Shown here one piece after another: positions 1-7,591 of a DNA stretch of 64,000 nucleotides. The translations under genes and the position numbers were made by a program. Under the pieces are notes generated by a model, which had not been told where the DNA came from, did no database searches, and saw nothing but the letters and a program-made list of their open reading frames with translations. How positions within the stretch are numbered: the stretch's first letter is position 1; each line of letters begins with the position of its first letter. Source of the stretch: Candidatus Marispirochaeta associata (lineage in GTDB: Bacteria > Spirochaetota > Spirochaetia > JC444 > Marispirochaetaceae); NCBI GenBank assembly GCA_001749745.1, contig JWTM01000549.1, positions 1 to 64,000 of the forward strand. The letters are read 5' to 3'.

Positions 1-15
1 CTCCTATAAAAAGTC

Positions 16-25
16 AACCGTGAGC
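16..25. repeat. IS110 end, inverted repeat copy 1
   Basis: AACCGTGAGC here is the exact reverse complement of 1359-1368. It lies downstream of the transposase stop. Such subterminal inverted repeats are typical of the IS1111 branch of the family rather than the IS110 branch. Confidence 0.7.
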
Positions 26-42
26 CGTAAGACTCACACTGT

Positions 43-1146
43 CTAAGCGGCATTGAATGCTGCCGCACGCATTTCCCGCGCCTTGCGGCGCATCTCTGAA
101 TCAGTCATCCGAAGCGGATCAAACGGTTCGCTTTTGGTCAGCATATGCCAGATGATCTCACTCAAAAGCCGAGCGGTCGCGATGATGCTCCGTCCTGATC
201 CTTTCTCTCGCTTCATCCGGTCATACCTGGTCATGATGCGCCAGGTCCCTGTCACCCGTTTCAACCTCACCATACCCAGCACCGCCTGTACCAGCGCCGT
301 TCTCAACTCTGAAGGTCCCCGTTTTGTTATCCGGCCGTAGCGTACCGTCTCGTTCGAGGACTGTACCCACGGGACTATTCCCGCATACGCGGCCAGCTGT
401 TGGGGACGATCGAATCGTCCAATATCGTCTATCCAGGCTCGCAATGTTGCCGCCGTCACGAACCCTACTCCGGGGATCGTTTTCAACAGCTTGACCGTCG
501 CATCATCACTGGTCAGCTCTTCGATGACCTTCTCAATCTTCTTGACTTGGTCGCTTAACTGATCTATCGTTTCAAATAGCGGTTCTACCGCTGCGCCGGC
601 GAGAGTATGTGCTGCGAGCACGTTTTGTACCCGTCGGCGCTCTTTTTTGCTTTGCAACTGTCCTCGAATCGACTCTATCCCGACATCCAACAGCAGCGCG
701 TGGAGCTGATTCTTGATGACTACAATCGACTCTACCAGTCGCTTCCGCACCTTCAACAGTCGCCTCAGTTTTTCGCTTTCTTCGCTGCACAGTACGGCTT
801 CGGGCAACATATCCTTCTCCAGGAACTCCGCAAGCGTCGAGGCGTCCCGCCGGTCGGTCTTGTTCACCGACTGGGTTATCACCTTGAACTTCAAGGAGTT
901 CACGACCACCACCCGCGCTCCGAGCCGCTGCATTCGCGCCCGGAAATACCGGGCGTTTCCCGTCGTCTCGACAGCCATGGCGACATCGATACCCTGACTA
1001 ATCGCAGATAACACCTGGTGTTCGAAGGCCCCGTACCCGGCTTCGGTTGTCGAAAAACGGGCGAATTTCCCTTCGCTCGATTTCTCCGGCTTCCAGTACA
1101 CCGTGAACTGACTCTTATGCAGATCCACACCGATACTCAGTCTCAT
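43..1146 (-). CDS. IS110-family transposase (DEDD recombinase)
   Basis: The 367-residue product is a complete IS110-type recombinase, which moves its own element through a RuvC-like domain and a serine-bearing C-terminal domain. The N-terminal DEDD set is visible: D8 in GVDLH, E60 in VETTG, and D98 and D101 in KTDRRDA. The C-terminal transposase_20 domain has the IPGVG helix-hairpin-helix motif (about 224-228) and the candidate catalytic serine S279 in KRGPSE. ATG at 1146 is preceded by a GAGGAG-type ribosome site. The gene is intact, so the element may be active. Family-level assignment is firm. Confidence 0.95.
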   Translation of the reverse strand: MRLSIGVDLHKSQFTVYWKPEKSSEGKFARFSTTEAGYGAFEHQVLSAISQGIDVAMAVETTGNARYFRARMQRLGARVVVVNSLKFKVITQSVNKTDRRDASTLAEFLEKDMLPEAVLCSEESEKLRRLLKVRKRLVESIVVIKNQLHALLLDVGIESIRGQLQSKKERRRVQNVLAAHTLAGAAVEPLFETIDQLSDQVKKIEKVIEELTSDDATVKLLKTIPGVGFVTAATLRAWIDDIGRFDRPQQLAAYAGIVPWVQSSNETVRYGRITKRGPSELRTALVQAVLGMVRLKRVTGTWRIMTRYDRMKREKGSGRSIIATARLLSEIIWHMLTKSEPFDPLRMTDSEMRRKAREMRAAAFNAA

Positions 1147-1358
1147 CCCTGTTCTCTCCTCTCGATTGGTATCGTTGAGTCTTCAGAACAGGTCCCTGTA
1201 CGGTAGGTTCTCTCCAGTCTCCTATCCGACCTCGCAGGTCAGTGAATGCTGCGGCTACGGCTCCTCATTCTCCTTAACGGCCTCGCAGGCCAAATTCTAT
1301 GACGAACGGTAGCCTCTCCTGTCCGAGAATCCTCACGGACAAGATATCAAACCCACCA
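1147..1358 (-). ncRNA. candidate IS110 bridge RNA (seekRNA) region
   Basis: This non-coding end between the transposase start and the inverted repeat holds four short perfect hairpins: ACAGG/CCTGT at 1188-1199, GACCT-CGC-AGGTC at 1228-1240, GGCCT-CGC-AGGCC at 1279-1291, and TGTCCG/CGGACA at 1320-1341. The two middle hairpins share the 9-mer CCTCGCAGG, and ACGGTAG occurs twice, flanking them. IS110 elements of the IS621 type are known to make a bridge RNA from exactly this position. The transcript boundaries and binding loops are inference. Confidence 0.5.
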
Positions 1359-1368
1359 GCTCACGGTT
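1359..1368. repeat. IS110 end, inverted repeat copy 2
   Basis: GCTCACGGTT pairs perfectly with 16-25. It marks the end of the element upstream of the transposase, just before the PTS-type regulator gene that ends at 1387. Confidence 0.7.
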
Positions 1369-1386
1369 AGTTTTTATCATTCCTCC

Positions 1387-2091
1387 TTATTGCCGGTCGG
1401 GCCGGTGTTGTTGTTCCAGTGCTATCAGCGTTCCGATAAGCAGTTCGCTGCTGTCGCTCTTTATTACCTTTTCCACGTTGCCCACCTCCTTGAAGAGGGA
1501 GGCCATCTTCGCCATTAGCCGGAGATGGACGATTTCACTGTCGGTGAAGGGGAGCAGGAAGAGGTAGGTCGCCTCTCCGTTCAGGGAGCCGAAATCGGTC
1601 CCCTCCCGGCAGACCCCTGCGATCACCTGGGGTTGGGCCGCTTCGTTCTCCTTCGGATTCCTGGCGTGGGGGAAGGCGACCGGACCGATGGCGGTGGTCA
1701 TCATCTCCTCCCGGGCCAGCAGGATTTCAAGGTATGAATCGGCATCCGAGATGGCTCCTTTACGAACCAAAGGCTCGATCAGCTGACTCAATACCTCGCG
1801 CTTCGATCCGGGGAGGATCTCGAGATTGATAGAGTCCGCCTCGATCAACCGCGAAAGGGGAACCAGGTCCTGCTGATCCTCCATAAGCTTGGCGATGTCG
1901 TTGCGCGGCACCACCTGCATGTTGGAGAGAATCCAGTCGTCCACCATCGAGCGGGAGAAGCGCCACTGATTGCCGATCTTGATCGCCGGGATCTCCCCGC
2001 GGCTGATCATCCTGATGATGGTCTTCTCCGCTACCTTCAGGTAGTCGGCCAGCTCCGTTAGGGTCATTAAGGGGTCACCGAATCCGGCCAT
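1387..2091 (-). CDS. Excisionase-type HTH fused to PTS EIIA (PtsN-like) domain
   Basis: The 234-residue protein has an N-terminal helix-turn-helix of the MerR/excisionase type (about 8-56, with a K-x-G-x-x-W-R-F signature). It is followed by a type-2 PTS EIIA domain (about 78-225). H142 in FPHARN corresponds to the phosphorylated histidine of PtsN (usually PHG), so the protein can plausibly be phosphorylated by a nitrogen-PTS chain and act as a regulator rather than a sugar transporter. No EI, HPr or EIIB/C gene is nearby. This fusion is common in spirochaetes. ATG at 2091 lies downstream of a good sigma-70 promoter. Confidence 0.85.
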   Translation of the reverse strand: MAGFGDPLMTLTELADYLKVAEKTIIRMISRGEIPAIKIGNQWRFSRSMVDDWILSNMQVVPRNDIAKLMEDQQDLVPLSRLIEADSINLEILPGSKREVLSQLIEPLVRKGAISDADSYLEILLAREEMMTTAIGPVAFPHARNPKENEAAQPQVIAGVCREGTDFGSLNGEATYLFLLPFTDSEIVHLRLMAKMASLFKEVGNVEKVIKSDSSELLIGTLIALEQQHRPDRQ

Positions 2092-2122
2092 TATATACTC
2101 CTTACGAACAGTCTATACCAAT

Positions 2123-2151
2123 ATAGTACAATAAAGGACCTTAAAAGACAA
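2123..2151 (-). promoter_or_regulatory. sigma-70 promoter of the HTH-EIIA gene
   Basis: On the minus strand TTGTCT (2146-2151) is separated by 17 bp from TACTAT (2123-2128). The predicted start lies about 25 bp before the ATG, leaving room for the TAAGGAG ribosome site. Confidence 0.6.
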
Positions 2152-2240
2152 TAGTAAACTTTAAAAAACTTTATGCCTGTATAAGCAGTATGAAGCCGTC
2201 CCGGCTGACCCGGGGCCGGGGATATGATAGAGTCTGAGCC

Positions 2241-3293
2241 GTGAAGGGAGCCGATTTTTCATTTCTGAGCACCATAGAGATCCACAACGGCGATGCGGCG
2301 GCGGTACTGGAGAGCCGGACGCAAAGCGCGGCTCTGATGCTCACCTCGCCCCCCTATCCGATGATCGCCATGTGGGACGAGCTCTTCGGTCGTTCGCCGC
2401 AGGATCAGCAAGCGGGCATGGAGGCTTTCGAGGCCATGCACTGCGAGCTCGACCGGATATGGGAAGTAGTGGAGTCGATCCTGATCCCCGGCGGCATCGC
2501 CTGCATCAATATCGGCGATGCGCTGCGTACTTGGGGTGATGAGTTCGGGCTCTATCCCAACGCCGCCCGGATTACCATGCGCTTCTGCAGCCTCGGGTTT
2601 ACCCCGCTGCCGCGGATTATCTGGCGCAAAAGCACCAACGCCCCCAATAAGTTCATGGGCTCCGGCATGCTCCCCGGCGGAGCCTATGTGACCCTGGAAC
2701 ACGAGCATATCCTGATTTTTCGCAAAGGGGGAAAACGGCCCTTCAAGGATGAGGAATCCAAGGCTCTGCGTCGGCGAAGCGCCTATTTCTGGGAGGAGCG
2801 CAACCGCTGGTTCTCCGATCTCTGGGACCTGGCCGGCGAACGGCAGCTCTTAAAGCGGGATGCCGCCCGGGAACGGAGCGCCGCCTTTCCCCTGGAGCTC
2901 GCTTACCGGCTGATCTCTATGTACTCAGTGCAGGGGGATCTGGTGGTCGATCCCTATCTGGGGACCGGAACCGCCGCCCTGGCCGCCGCGGCGGCGGGAC
3001 GCTCCTTTCTGGGGAGCGAGCTCGATCCTGAGCTCGCAGCGGCGGCCATGGAACTCGTGATAGGCGGTTCGGCGGAGACTTCGGCTACGATCGCCCGGGA
3101 ACGGCTCGGCTCCCACCGCAGCTTCATTGAAGAGTACTCGCTTAGGAAGGGGCGGCCGAAGCATGAGAATAGCTTCTACGGATTTCCCGTCATTACCGCC
3201 CAGGAGCGGGAGCTGATCTTGCCCCTGGCTGGGGAGATACGGCGACGGGATAATCGAGTTGAGATAGAACAAAAACCGGCGGAAAAGGAATAG
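2241..3293 (+). CDS. Site-specific DNA methyltransferase (N4-cytosine/N6-adenine type), orphan
   Basis: The 350-residue protein transfers methyl groups from S-adenosylmethionine to DNA bases. Catalytic motif IV is TSPPYP (35-40) and the SAM-binding motif I is DPYLGTGT (237-244). The order IV before I marks the beta class, and S-P-P-Y favours N4-cytosine. No restriction endonuclease, specificity or Vsr gene lies beside it, so it looks like a solitary methylase. The GTG start at 2241 has no clear ribosome site but sits 12 nt after TATGAT (2223-2228). A short decayed gene follows. Confidence 0.9.
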   Translation: MKGADFSFLSTIEIHNGDAAAVLESRTQSAALMLTSPPYPMIAMWDELFGRSPQDQQAGMEAFEAMHCELDRIWEVVESILIPGGIACINIGDALRTWGDEFGLYPNAARITMRFCSLGFTPLPRIIWRKSTNAPNKFMGSGMLPGGAYVTLEHEHILIFRKGGKRPFKDEESKALRRRSAYFWEERNRWFSDLWDLAGERQLLKRDAARERSAAFPLELAYRLISMYSVQGDLVVDPYLGTGTAALAAAAAGRSFLGSELDPELAAAAMELVIGGSAETSATIARERLGSHRSFIEEYSLRKGRPKHENSFYGFPVITAQERELILPLAGEIRRRDNRVEIEQKPAEKE

Positions 3294-3311
3294 ATGGGCG
3301 AGGGAAAGGCG

Positions 3312-3436
3312 ATGCGTAGACGAGATAAGGAGCTAACCGAGCAGAGTGAGATCCGCTCGGTTCTGGAAGCGTGCCGGATCGGCCAACTCGCTTTAGCTTG
3401 ACTCCGGAGCGGATCAGCGCCAAGACCAACCGCTGA
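3312..3436 (+). pseudogene. remnant of a pyridoxamine 5'-phosphate oxidase-family gene
   Basis: An ATG at 3312 (or in frame at 3294, abutting the methylase stop) opens a reading frame whose product starts MRRRDKELTEQSEI and stops at 3399-3401 after reaching CRIGQLALA. This is the conserved opening of flavin-binding oxidases of the pyridoxamine-phosphate-oxidase-like (nitroimidazole-resistance) family, which normally run to about 150 residues. After the stop, the +1 frame reads SLTPERISAKTNR and ends at 3436, which looks like a C-terminus of such a protein. I infer a large internal deletion with a frameshift. The C-terminal assignment is tentative. Confidence 0.55.
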
Positions 3437-3438
3437 TT

Positions 3439-4203
3439 CTAGGCAATCATATTGAGGAATTTCTGCGCCCTGGAGCTTTTCGGCGCCTTAAAGAACTCCT
3501 CGGGTACACCCTCTTCGACGATATACCCCTTGTCGAGGAAGAGTACCCGGTCGGCCAGCTCCGCGGCGAAGCGCATCTCATGACTGACGATCAGGCTGGT
3601 GAGCCCCCGGTGGGTCAGATCCCGGATTACGCTCTGCACCTCGCCTACCAGCTCCGGATCGAGGGCGGAGGTCGGCTCGTCGAAGAGCAGGATCTTCGGA
3701 TCCATGGCCAAGGTCCTGGCGATGGCCACCCGTTGCTGCTGTCCGCCCGAGAGCCGGGAAGGATACTCGTCCCGCTTATCCGCCAGATCCACCCGGGCCA
3801 GAAGCTCCTCTCCCAGGTTTCTCGCCTCCTCCTTGCTCATCTTTTTTACCCACCGGGGCGCCTCGATCACATTCTCCAGGGCCGTCATGTGGGGGAAGAG
3901 ATTGAAGGACTGGAATACCATCCCGCACTGGCCGCGGAAGGCGGCGGTGCGCTGCTTTAGGGTGCGGTGCGATCCCGCCCCGTCCGCCTCTATAGCCTCC
4001 ACCCGCAGGATACCGCCGCTGATCGTCTCCAGCCCGCCGATCAGCCGCAGCAGGGTGCTCTTCCCCGATCCCGACGGTCCGATGAGCGCGACCGTCTCTC
4101 CCTCGGCGATGCTGAAATCAATTTGGTCCAGTACGGTTAGATCCCCGAACTGCTTCGAAAGCTTTCGTCCCTCTACCGCAGGTAGATCAATACGCTTTTC
4201 CAA
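3439..4203 (-). CDS. Polar amino-acid ABC transporter, ATP-binding subunit (GlnQ/HisP type)
   Basis: This 254-residue ATPase powers import of a polar amino acid. Walker A is GPSGSGKST (42-50), the signature is LSGGQQQR, and Walker B is ILLFDEPTSALD followed by the switch histidine in VSHEM. Length and the short C-terminus are typical of the amino-acid family, without a regulatory domain. The start overlaps the permease stop by 17 nt, so translation is coupled. It is the last gene of a three-gene operon read leftwards (binding protein, permease, ATPase). The substrate within glutamine/histidine/arginine cannot be fixed from sequence alone. Confidence 0.93.
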   Translation of the reverse strand: MEKRIDLPAVEGRKLSKQFGDLTVLDQIDFSIAEGETVALIGPSGSGKSTLLRLIGGLETISGGILRVEAIEADGAGSHRTLKQRTAAFRGQCGMVFQSFNLFPHMTALENVIEAPRWVKKMSKEEARNLGEELLARVDLADKRDEYPSRLSGGQQQRVAIARTLAMDPKILLFDEPTSALDPELVGEVQSVIRDLTHRGLTSLIVSHEMRFAAELADRVLFLDKGYIVEEGVPEEFFKAPKSSRAQKFLNMIA

Positions 4204-4831
4204 GGCGGGCCTCCAGTCGTCCCAGGACGTGCGAGAAGAAGCTGCTCATAATCCAGTAGAGCAGGGCGACGCTTAAGTAGAAGGGCATCACCACATAGTA
4301 TTGAGCGATCATGAGCTGAGCCGAGCGCAGCAGCTCGGTGACGGTGATCACCGAGACCAGACTGGTCTGCTTGAGCATGCCGATGAAGGTGTTCCCCACC
4401 GGGGGAATCGCGATGCGGGCCGCCTGGGGCAGGATCACCCGGCGCATGGCCAGCCAGGGACTCATCTGCAGGGAGAGGGCCGCGTCCATCTGCCCCTTGT
4501 TGACCGAGAGTATCGATCCCCTGAGGGCCTCCGAGAGGTAGGCGGAGGCGTCCATAGTCAGGGCGATGTAGGCCGCCGGGAGGGGATTGAGGATAATCCC
4601 CAGATCCGGCAGACCATAGTAGACGATGAAGACCTTCACCAAGAGGGGCGTGCCCCTCATCATCGATACATAGGTGCGGGCGATCAACTGGAGCCACCGC
4701 GCACCGTAGAGCCGGGCCAGGGCGATAAAGAGCCCCAACACCAGCCCGGCGCTCATGGAGACCAGGGTGATGTTGAGGGTATAGTAGGCTCCTTTAAGGA
4801 GGAACCAACTATGGCGCAGTACTAAATCCAC
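4187..4831 (-). CDS. Polar amino-acid ABC transporter, permease subunit (HisM/GlnP type)
   Basis: The 214-residue integral membrane protein forms the transport channel. It has about five hydrophobic segments, and the EAA loop is visible around 'EALRGSILSVNKGQMDAALSL' (D-A-A/G-L), the contact site for the ATPase. It begins 10 nt after the binding-protein gene and overlaps the ATPase gene. Only one permease gene is present, so the channel is expected to be a homodimer. Confidence 0.92.
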   Translation of the reverse strand: MDLVLRHSWFLLKGAYYTLNITLVSMSAGLVLGLFIALARLYGARWLQLIARTYVSMMRGTPLLVKVFIVYYGLPDLGIILNPLPAAYIALTMDASAYLSEALRGSILSVNKGQMDAALSLQMSPWLAMRRVILPQAARIAIPPVGNTFIGMLKQTSLVSVITVTELLRSAQLMIAQYYVVMPFYLSVALLYWIMSSFFSHVLGRLEARLGKAY

Positions 4832-4840
4832 GCTGATCGC

Positions 4841-5665
4841 CTACTGGTATTGACCGAACCACTTGTCGAAGATCGCCTGGTAGCTCCCGTCGGCCTTCAT
4901 ATCCGCCAGAGCCGCATCTACCGCCTCGGCCAGGGCGCGGCTCTCCTCATCCTTTCGCAGGGCGATACCGGCGTTGTCCGCCTTAATCGGCTCTCCCACG
5001 GCCTTTATCCGGAGGCCCTGCCGCTCGACCAGGGGCGAAATGGCGTAGATATTGTTGATCGTAGCGTCGATCCGCCCCTGATCGAGATCCATAAGGGAGG
5101 TAATGACGTCGTTGTAGGTCAGAATCTCGAAGTCGCCGATCTCCGGTCGCAGCTTGGTGCGCAGATAGGCCTCGTCGTTGGTTCCCAGGCCGACGCCTAC
5201 CTTGGTGCCCGCCAAATCCTCTTTGACGCTGATCGAGTCGTTCGATTCCTGGACGATGATCTTGACCTCATTGGTGATATAGGGCTCGGTGAAGAACATC
5301 CGTTCCGCCCGTTCGGGGGTGATCGTCATCTGGCTGACAACGAGGTCGAAGCGGCCCCGCAACAGCCCCTCGATCATCCCGGACCATTCGGTGGGAACAA
5401 ACTCCGCCTCGAGATCCAGCCGCGAGGCGACCTCCCGGGCGATGTCGGCGTCGAATCCGTCCATCTCCTCATTTTCGTTCAAGAAATTATAGGGCGGATA
5501 GGTCCCCATGGTTCCTACGATCAGGCTTCCCCGTTCTTTGACCTGATTCAGGAGTAGCTCGTCGGCTGCCCCCGACGCGGTATCCTCAGCGCCGCCGCCG
5601 GCAAACACGGGCAGGGCCAGAAAGAGAATGAGACCTAGAATTATGGTGATTCGTGATAGGTGCAT
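4841..5665 (-). CDS. Polar amino-acid ABC transporter, periplasmic binding protein
   Basis: The 274-residue protein (SBP_bac_3 family) has a signal peptide, about 22 residues ending ALPVFA, followed by a flexible GGGAED stretch. There is no lipobox cysteine, so it is expected to be soluble or surface-exposed rather than lipid-anchored. The mature part has the family features YPPYNF and 'GFDADIAREVA' near its N-terminus. Being first in the operon, it is likely the most strongly expressed. ATG at 5665 has a GGAGGAA ribosome site. Confidence 0.92.
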   Translation of the reverse strand: MHLSRITIILGLILFLALPVFAGGGAEDTASGAADELLLNQVKERGSLIVGTMGTYPPYNFLNENEEMDGFDADIAREVASRLDLEAEFVPTEWSGMIEGLLRGRFDLVVSQMTITPERAERMFFTEPYITNEVKIIVQESNDSISVKEDLAGTKVGVGLGTNDEAYLRTKLRPEIGDFEILTYNDVITSLMDLDQGRIDATINNIYAISPLVERQGLRIKAVGEPIKADNAGIALRKDEESRALAEAVDAALADMKADGSYQAIFDKWFGQYQ

Positions 5666-5700
5666 ATATTCCTCCGTCGCTCGATTTGAGCGTTCAGAGG

Positions 5701-5730
5701 AATAGTAATAAAGTTGATCAAAATAGTAAA
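5701..5730 (-). promoter_or_regulatory. promoter and repeat cluster of the amino-acid ABC operon
   Basis: On the minus strand TTTACT (5725-5730), 17 bp, and TACTAT (5702-5707) form a sigma-70 promoter. The same bases make two direct AATAGTAA repeats (5701-5708 and 5722-5729) exactly 21 bp (two helical turns) apart, flanking the palindrome TTGATCAA (5714-5721). The repeats may therefore double as a regulator site. Confidence 0.5.
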
Positions 5731-5765
5731 GTATAGCCTATGCGATAAACGCGCCGCTCGGCCGC

Positions 5766-5972
5766 TTACTTTCTCCGCCCCTTCTTGAGGTGATTCGGCG
5801 TCATCCGGTCCCGGGCGACGGTGAAGGCGTAGCGCATGATCCGCTCGGTAGAGACGTCGGGACCGTATTTACGCTGCATGATCAGGACGATCGCCTTGAG
5901 AGCATCCTCGCTCAAGGAGAGGTAGATAAATCGATCCCGCTCCTCGGGGGTCATGTCCTCCCACTCTACCAT
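5766..5972 (-). CDS. Small conserved-looking protein, function unknown (68 aa)
   Basis: I do not recognise a family. The product is small, charged and predicted helical, begins MVEWEDMTPEERDRF and ends in a basic tail (HLKKGRRK), without a signal peptide or membrane segment. It starts 4 nt after the HAD-hydrolase stop, so it is very probably the last gene of the metal-transporter/HAD operon. Its reality rests on tight spacing and a coherent protein-like composition. Confidence 0.6.
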   Translation of the reverse strand: MVEWEDMTPEERDRFIYLSLSEDALKAIVLIMQRKYGPDVSTERIMRYAFTVARDRMTPNHLKKGRRK

Positions 5973-5976
5973 GGAG

Positions 5977-6630
5977 CTACCACTGAAGCGCCTCTTCCGG
6001 GGCCGAGCGCAGATCGGGGATGATCCAGTCCGCCCCGTCGAGCTCCTCGGCGGAGAAGCTGGTCGTCAGGGCCAGGCAGCGGCAACCGGCGGCCTTGGCC
6101 GCCTTCACCCCGGCTACCGCATCCTCTACCACCAGACATCGAGCGGGATCGGCGCCGATCTTCTGCGCCGCCAGCAGGTAGATATCGGGATCGGGTTTGC
6201 GCCGCTCCACATCGAGGCCGTTGACCAGGGTGTCGAAGGCGCCGTGGGCCAGACCGATCCCCTCCAGATTGGCCATCATCTTGATGTAGTCGGTGCTGGT
6301 GGCCAGGGCGGTCTTGAGGCCGATCTCCCGACAATGTCGGACAAAGTCGACGCTGCCCGGGAGCGGTTCCAACCGGCCTTTAACCAGTTCGCAGTAGATG
6401 GCGTAGGTGCGGGCCTTGTCTGTCTCGATCTCGATCGGAATGCCGTACTGCTCAGCTACCCCGCCTAAGAAGCGGTTCTCGCCGAATCCGCGATAGGGGT
6501 AGAAGTCCTCATTTTTAACCTGGTAACCTTTTTCCGCAAACATCAGCCTGCCCGCTTCGGCGATGAACTCCTCCGAATCGACCAGAACCCCGTCCATGTC
6601 GAACAGTACCGCTTCAATCTGTTGCGCCAC
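5977..6630 (-). CDS. HAD-superfamily hydrolase (beta-phosphoglucomutase-like)
   Basis: This 217-residue cytoplasmic phosphatase or phosphomutase has the four HAD motifs: DMDGVLVDSEE (nucleophile and acid/base aspartates, about 11-21), LATSTD, KPDPDIY and VVEDAVAGVKAA. The helical cap between motifs I and II puts it in the subclass I phosphoglucomutase/phosphoglycolate group. The substrate is not predictable. It lies 9 nt downstream of the VIT1-type transporter and 4 nt before a small gene, forming one unit. Confidence 0.9.
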   Translation of the reverse strand: MAQQIEAVLFDMDGVLVDSEEFIAEAGRLMFAEKGYQVKNEDFYPYRGFGENRFLGGVAEQYGIPIEIETDKARTYAIYCELVKGRLEPLPGSVDFVRHCREIGLKTALATSTDYIKMMANLEGIGLAHGAFDTLVNGLDVERRKPDPDIYLLAAQKIGADPARCLVVEDAVAGVKAAKAAGCRCLALTTSFSAEELDGADWIIPDLRSAPEEALQW

Positions 6631-6639
6631 ACGAGCCTC

Positions 6640-7506
6640 CTATATCTCGATGCCCATGGTGCTGCGTACCAGGACGCCGACGCCGAAGGAGATCGCCGCT
6701 ACTCCGAGGCTTAAAGCCGACATCTCCAGGAAGCGGGACCAGAAATCGAGATCCTTGGCCACCGCTACATAGTAGTTGAAGAAAAAGATGATAAGGATTG
6801 CAATACCTAAGGTCACCGCCAGGCAGATCAGATAGTTGGCGAAGAGGAGGTAGGGCAAGATCAAGAGCGCTACGGTAAGAATGTAAGCGATCCCGGTGTA
6901 GACGGCGGACTTGACCGCCTTTTCGCTCTCCCCCTCGGTGCGGTTGGAGAGATACTCCGAGGCGGCCATGGAGAAGGAGGCGGCGATTCCGGTGATCAGG
7001 CCGGCCATGGCGATCAACCTGGTGTTCTGCAGCGCGAAGGAGAGGCCGGCCAAGGCGCCGGTCAGTTCGACCAATGCGTCGTTCAGTCCCAGTACGATGG
7101 AACCGACGTAATCGAGACGTTCCTCTTTAAGCATATTCAAGAGCTGATCCTCATGCTCGTCCTCGTCGGCGATAATCGATTCTACCTCCGGGAAGTCTCC
7201 GCTCAAGCGATCGTAGATATCCTGAGCCCCCTCTTCTCCCTGTTCCATCAGCTTCAGGGCGAAGGTTGGACCCAAGAGCCGGGCGATAACTACGAAGAAA
7301 AGTACCTTGAGCCGTTTCGGTTTGGCCTGATTGCCGGTGTGTGTAGCGATAAAGTCGTGGTGGGACTTCTCGTCCTTGCCGATGGCTTCGAGAATGGCTG
7401 CATTGGGACTCTTGGAGAGTATCTTTGCCAGCCGGGTGTAGATATGGTACTCAGTGATTTCGTTACGCTGCATCTCGATGAGGCCGCGTCGGGTTGTTTC
7501 GTTCAT
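6640..7506 (-). CDS. Ferritin-like domain fused to VIT1/CCC1 metal transporter
   Basis: In this 288-residue protein, residues about 5-130 form a ferritin/rubrerythrin-like di-iron domain (E-I-T-E-Y-H and E-K-S-H-H pairs, then E-D-E-H). Residues about 140-285 are a CCC1/VIT1 membrane domain with five hydrophobic segments and the family signature GLNDALVELTGALAG. The architecture matches MbfA-type exporters, in which the ferritin-like part senses or oxidises iron and the membrane part moves Fe/Mn. A role in iron detoxification at the inner membrane is likely. It is first in a three-gene operon. Confidence 0.88.
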   Translation of the reverse strand: MNETTRRGLIEMQRNEITEYHIYTRLAKILSKSPNAAILEAIGKDEKSHHDFIATHTGNQAKPKRLKVLFFVVIARLLGPTFALKLMEQGEEGAQDIYDRLSGDFPEVESIIADEDEHEDQLLNMLKEERLDYVGSIVLGLNDALVELTGALAGLSFALQNTRLIAMAGLITGIAASFSMAASEYLSNRTEGESEKAVKSAVYTGIAYILTVALLILPYLLFANYLICLAVTLGIAILIIFFFNYYVAVAKDLDFWSRFLEMSALSLGVAAISFGVGVLVRSTMGIEI

Positions 7507-7591
7507 GGGGTGATCCTACTCTATTTGAGTTCGGTTCTCAAGCAGCCGCTTCCGCCGCCGCTGCTCCATATGCGGAGCAGAGTAGGTCTGA

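Larger units (their letters stand above)
16..1368 (-). mobile_element. IS110-family insertion sequence
   Basis: A single transposase gene is bracketed by a perfect 10-bp inverted repeat, AACCGTGAGC at 16-25 and GCTCACGGTT at 1359-1368. Just outside each repeat is an ATAAAAA/TTTTTAT tract (6-12 and 1370-1376), so the symmetry extends outward with a 2-3 nt spacer. About 210 bp of structured non-coding DNA lies upstream of the transposase and only about 17 bp between its stop and the other repeat. The exact ends are not certain, because IS110 elements normally make no target duplication. Confidence 0.75.
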
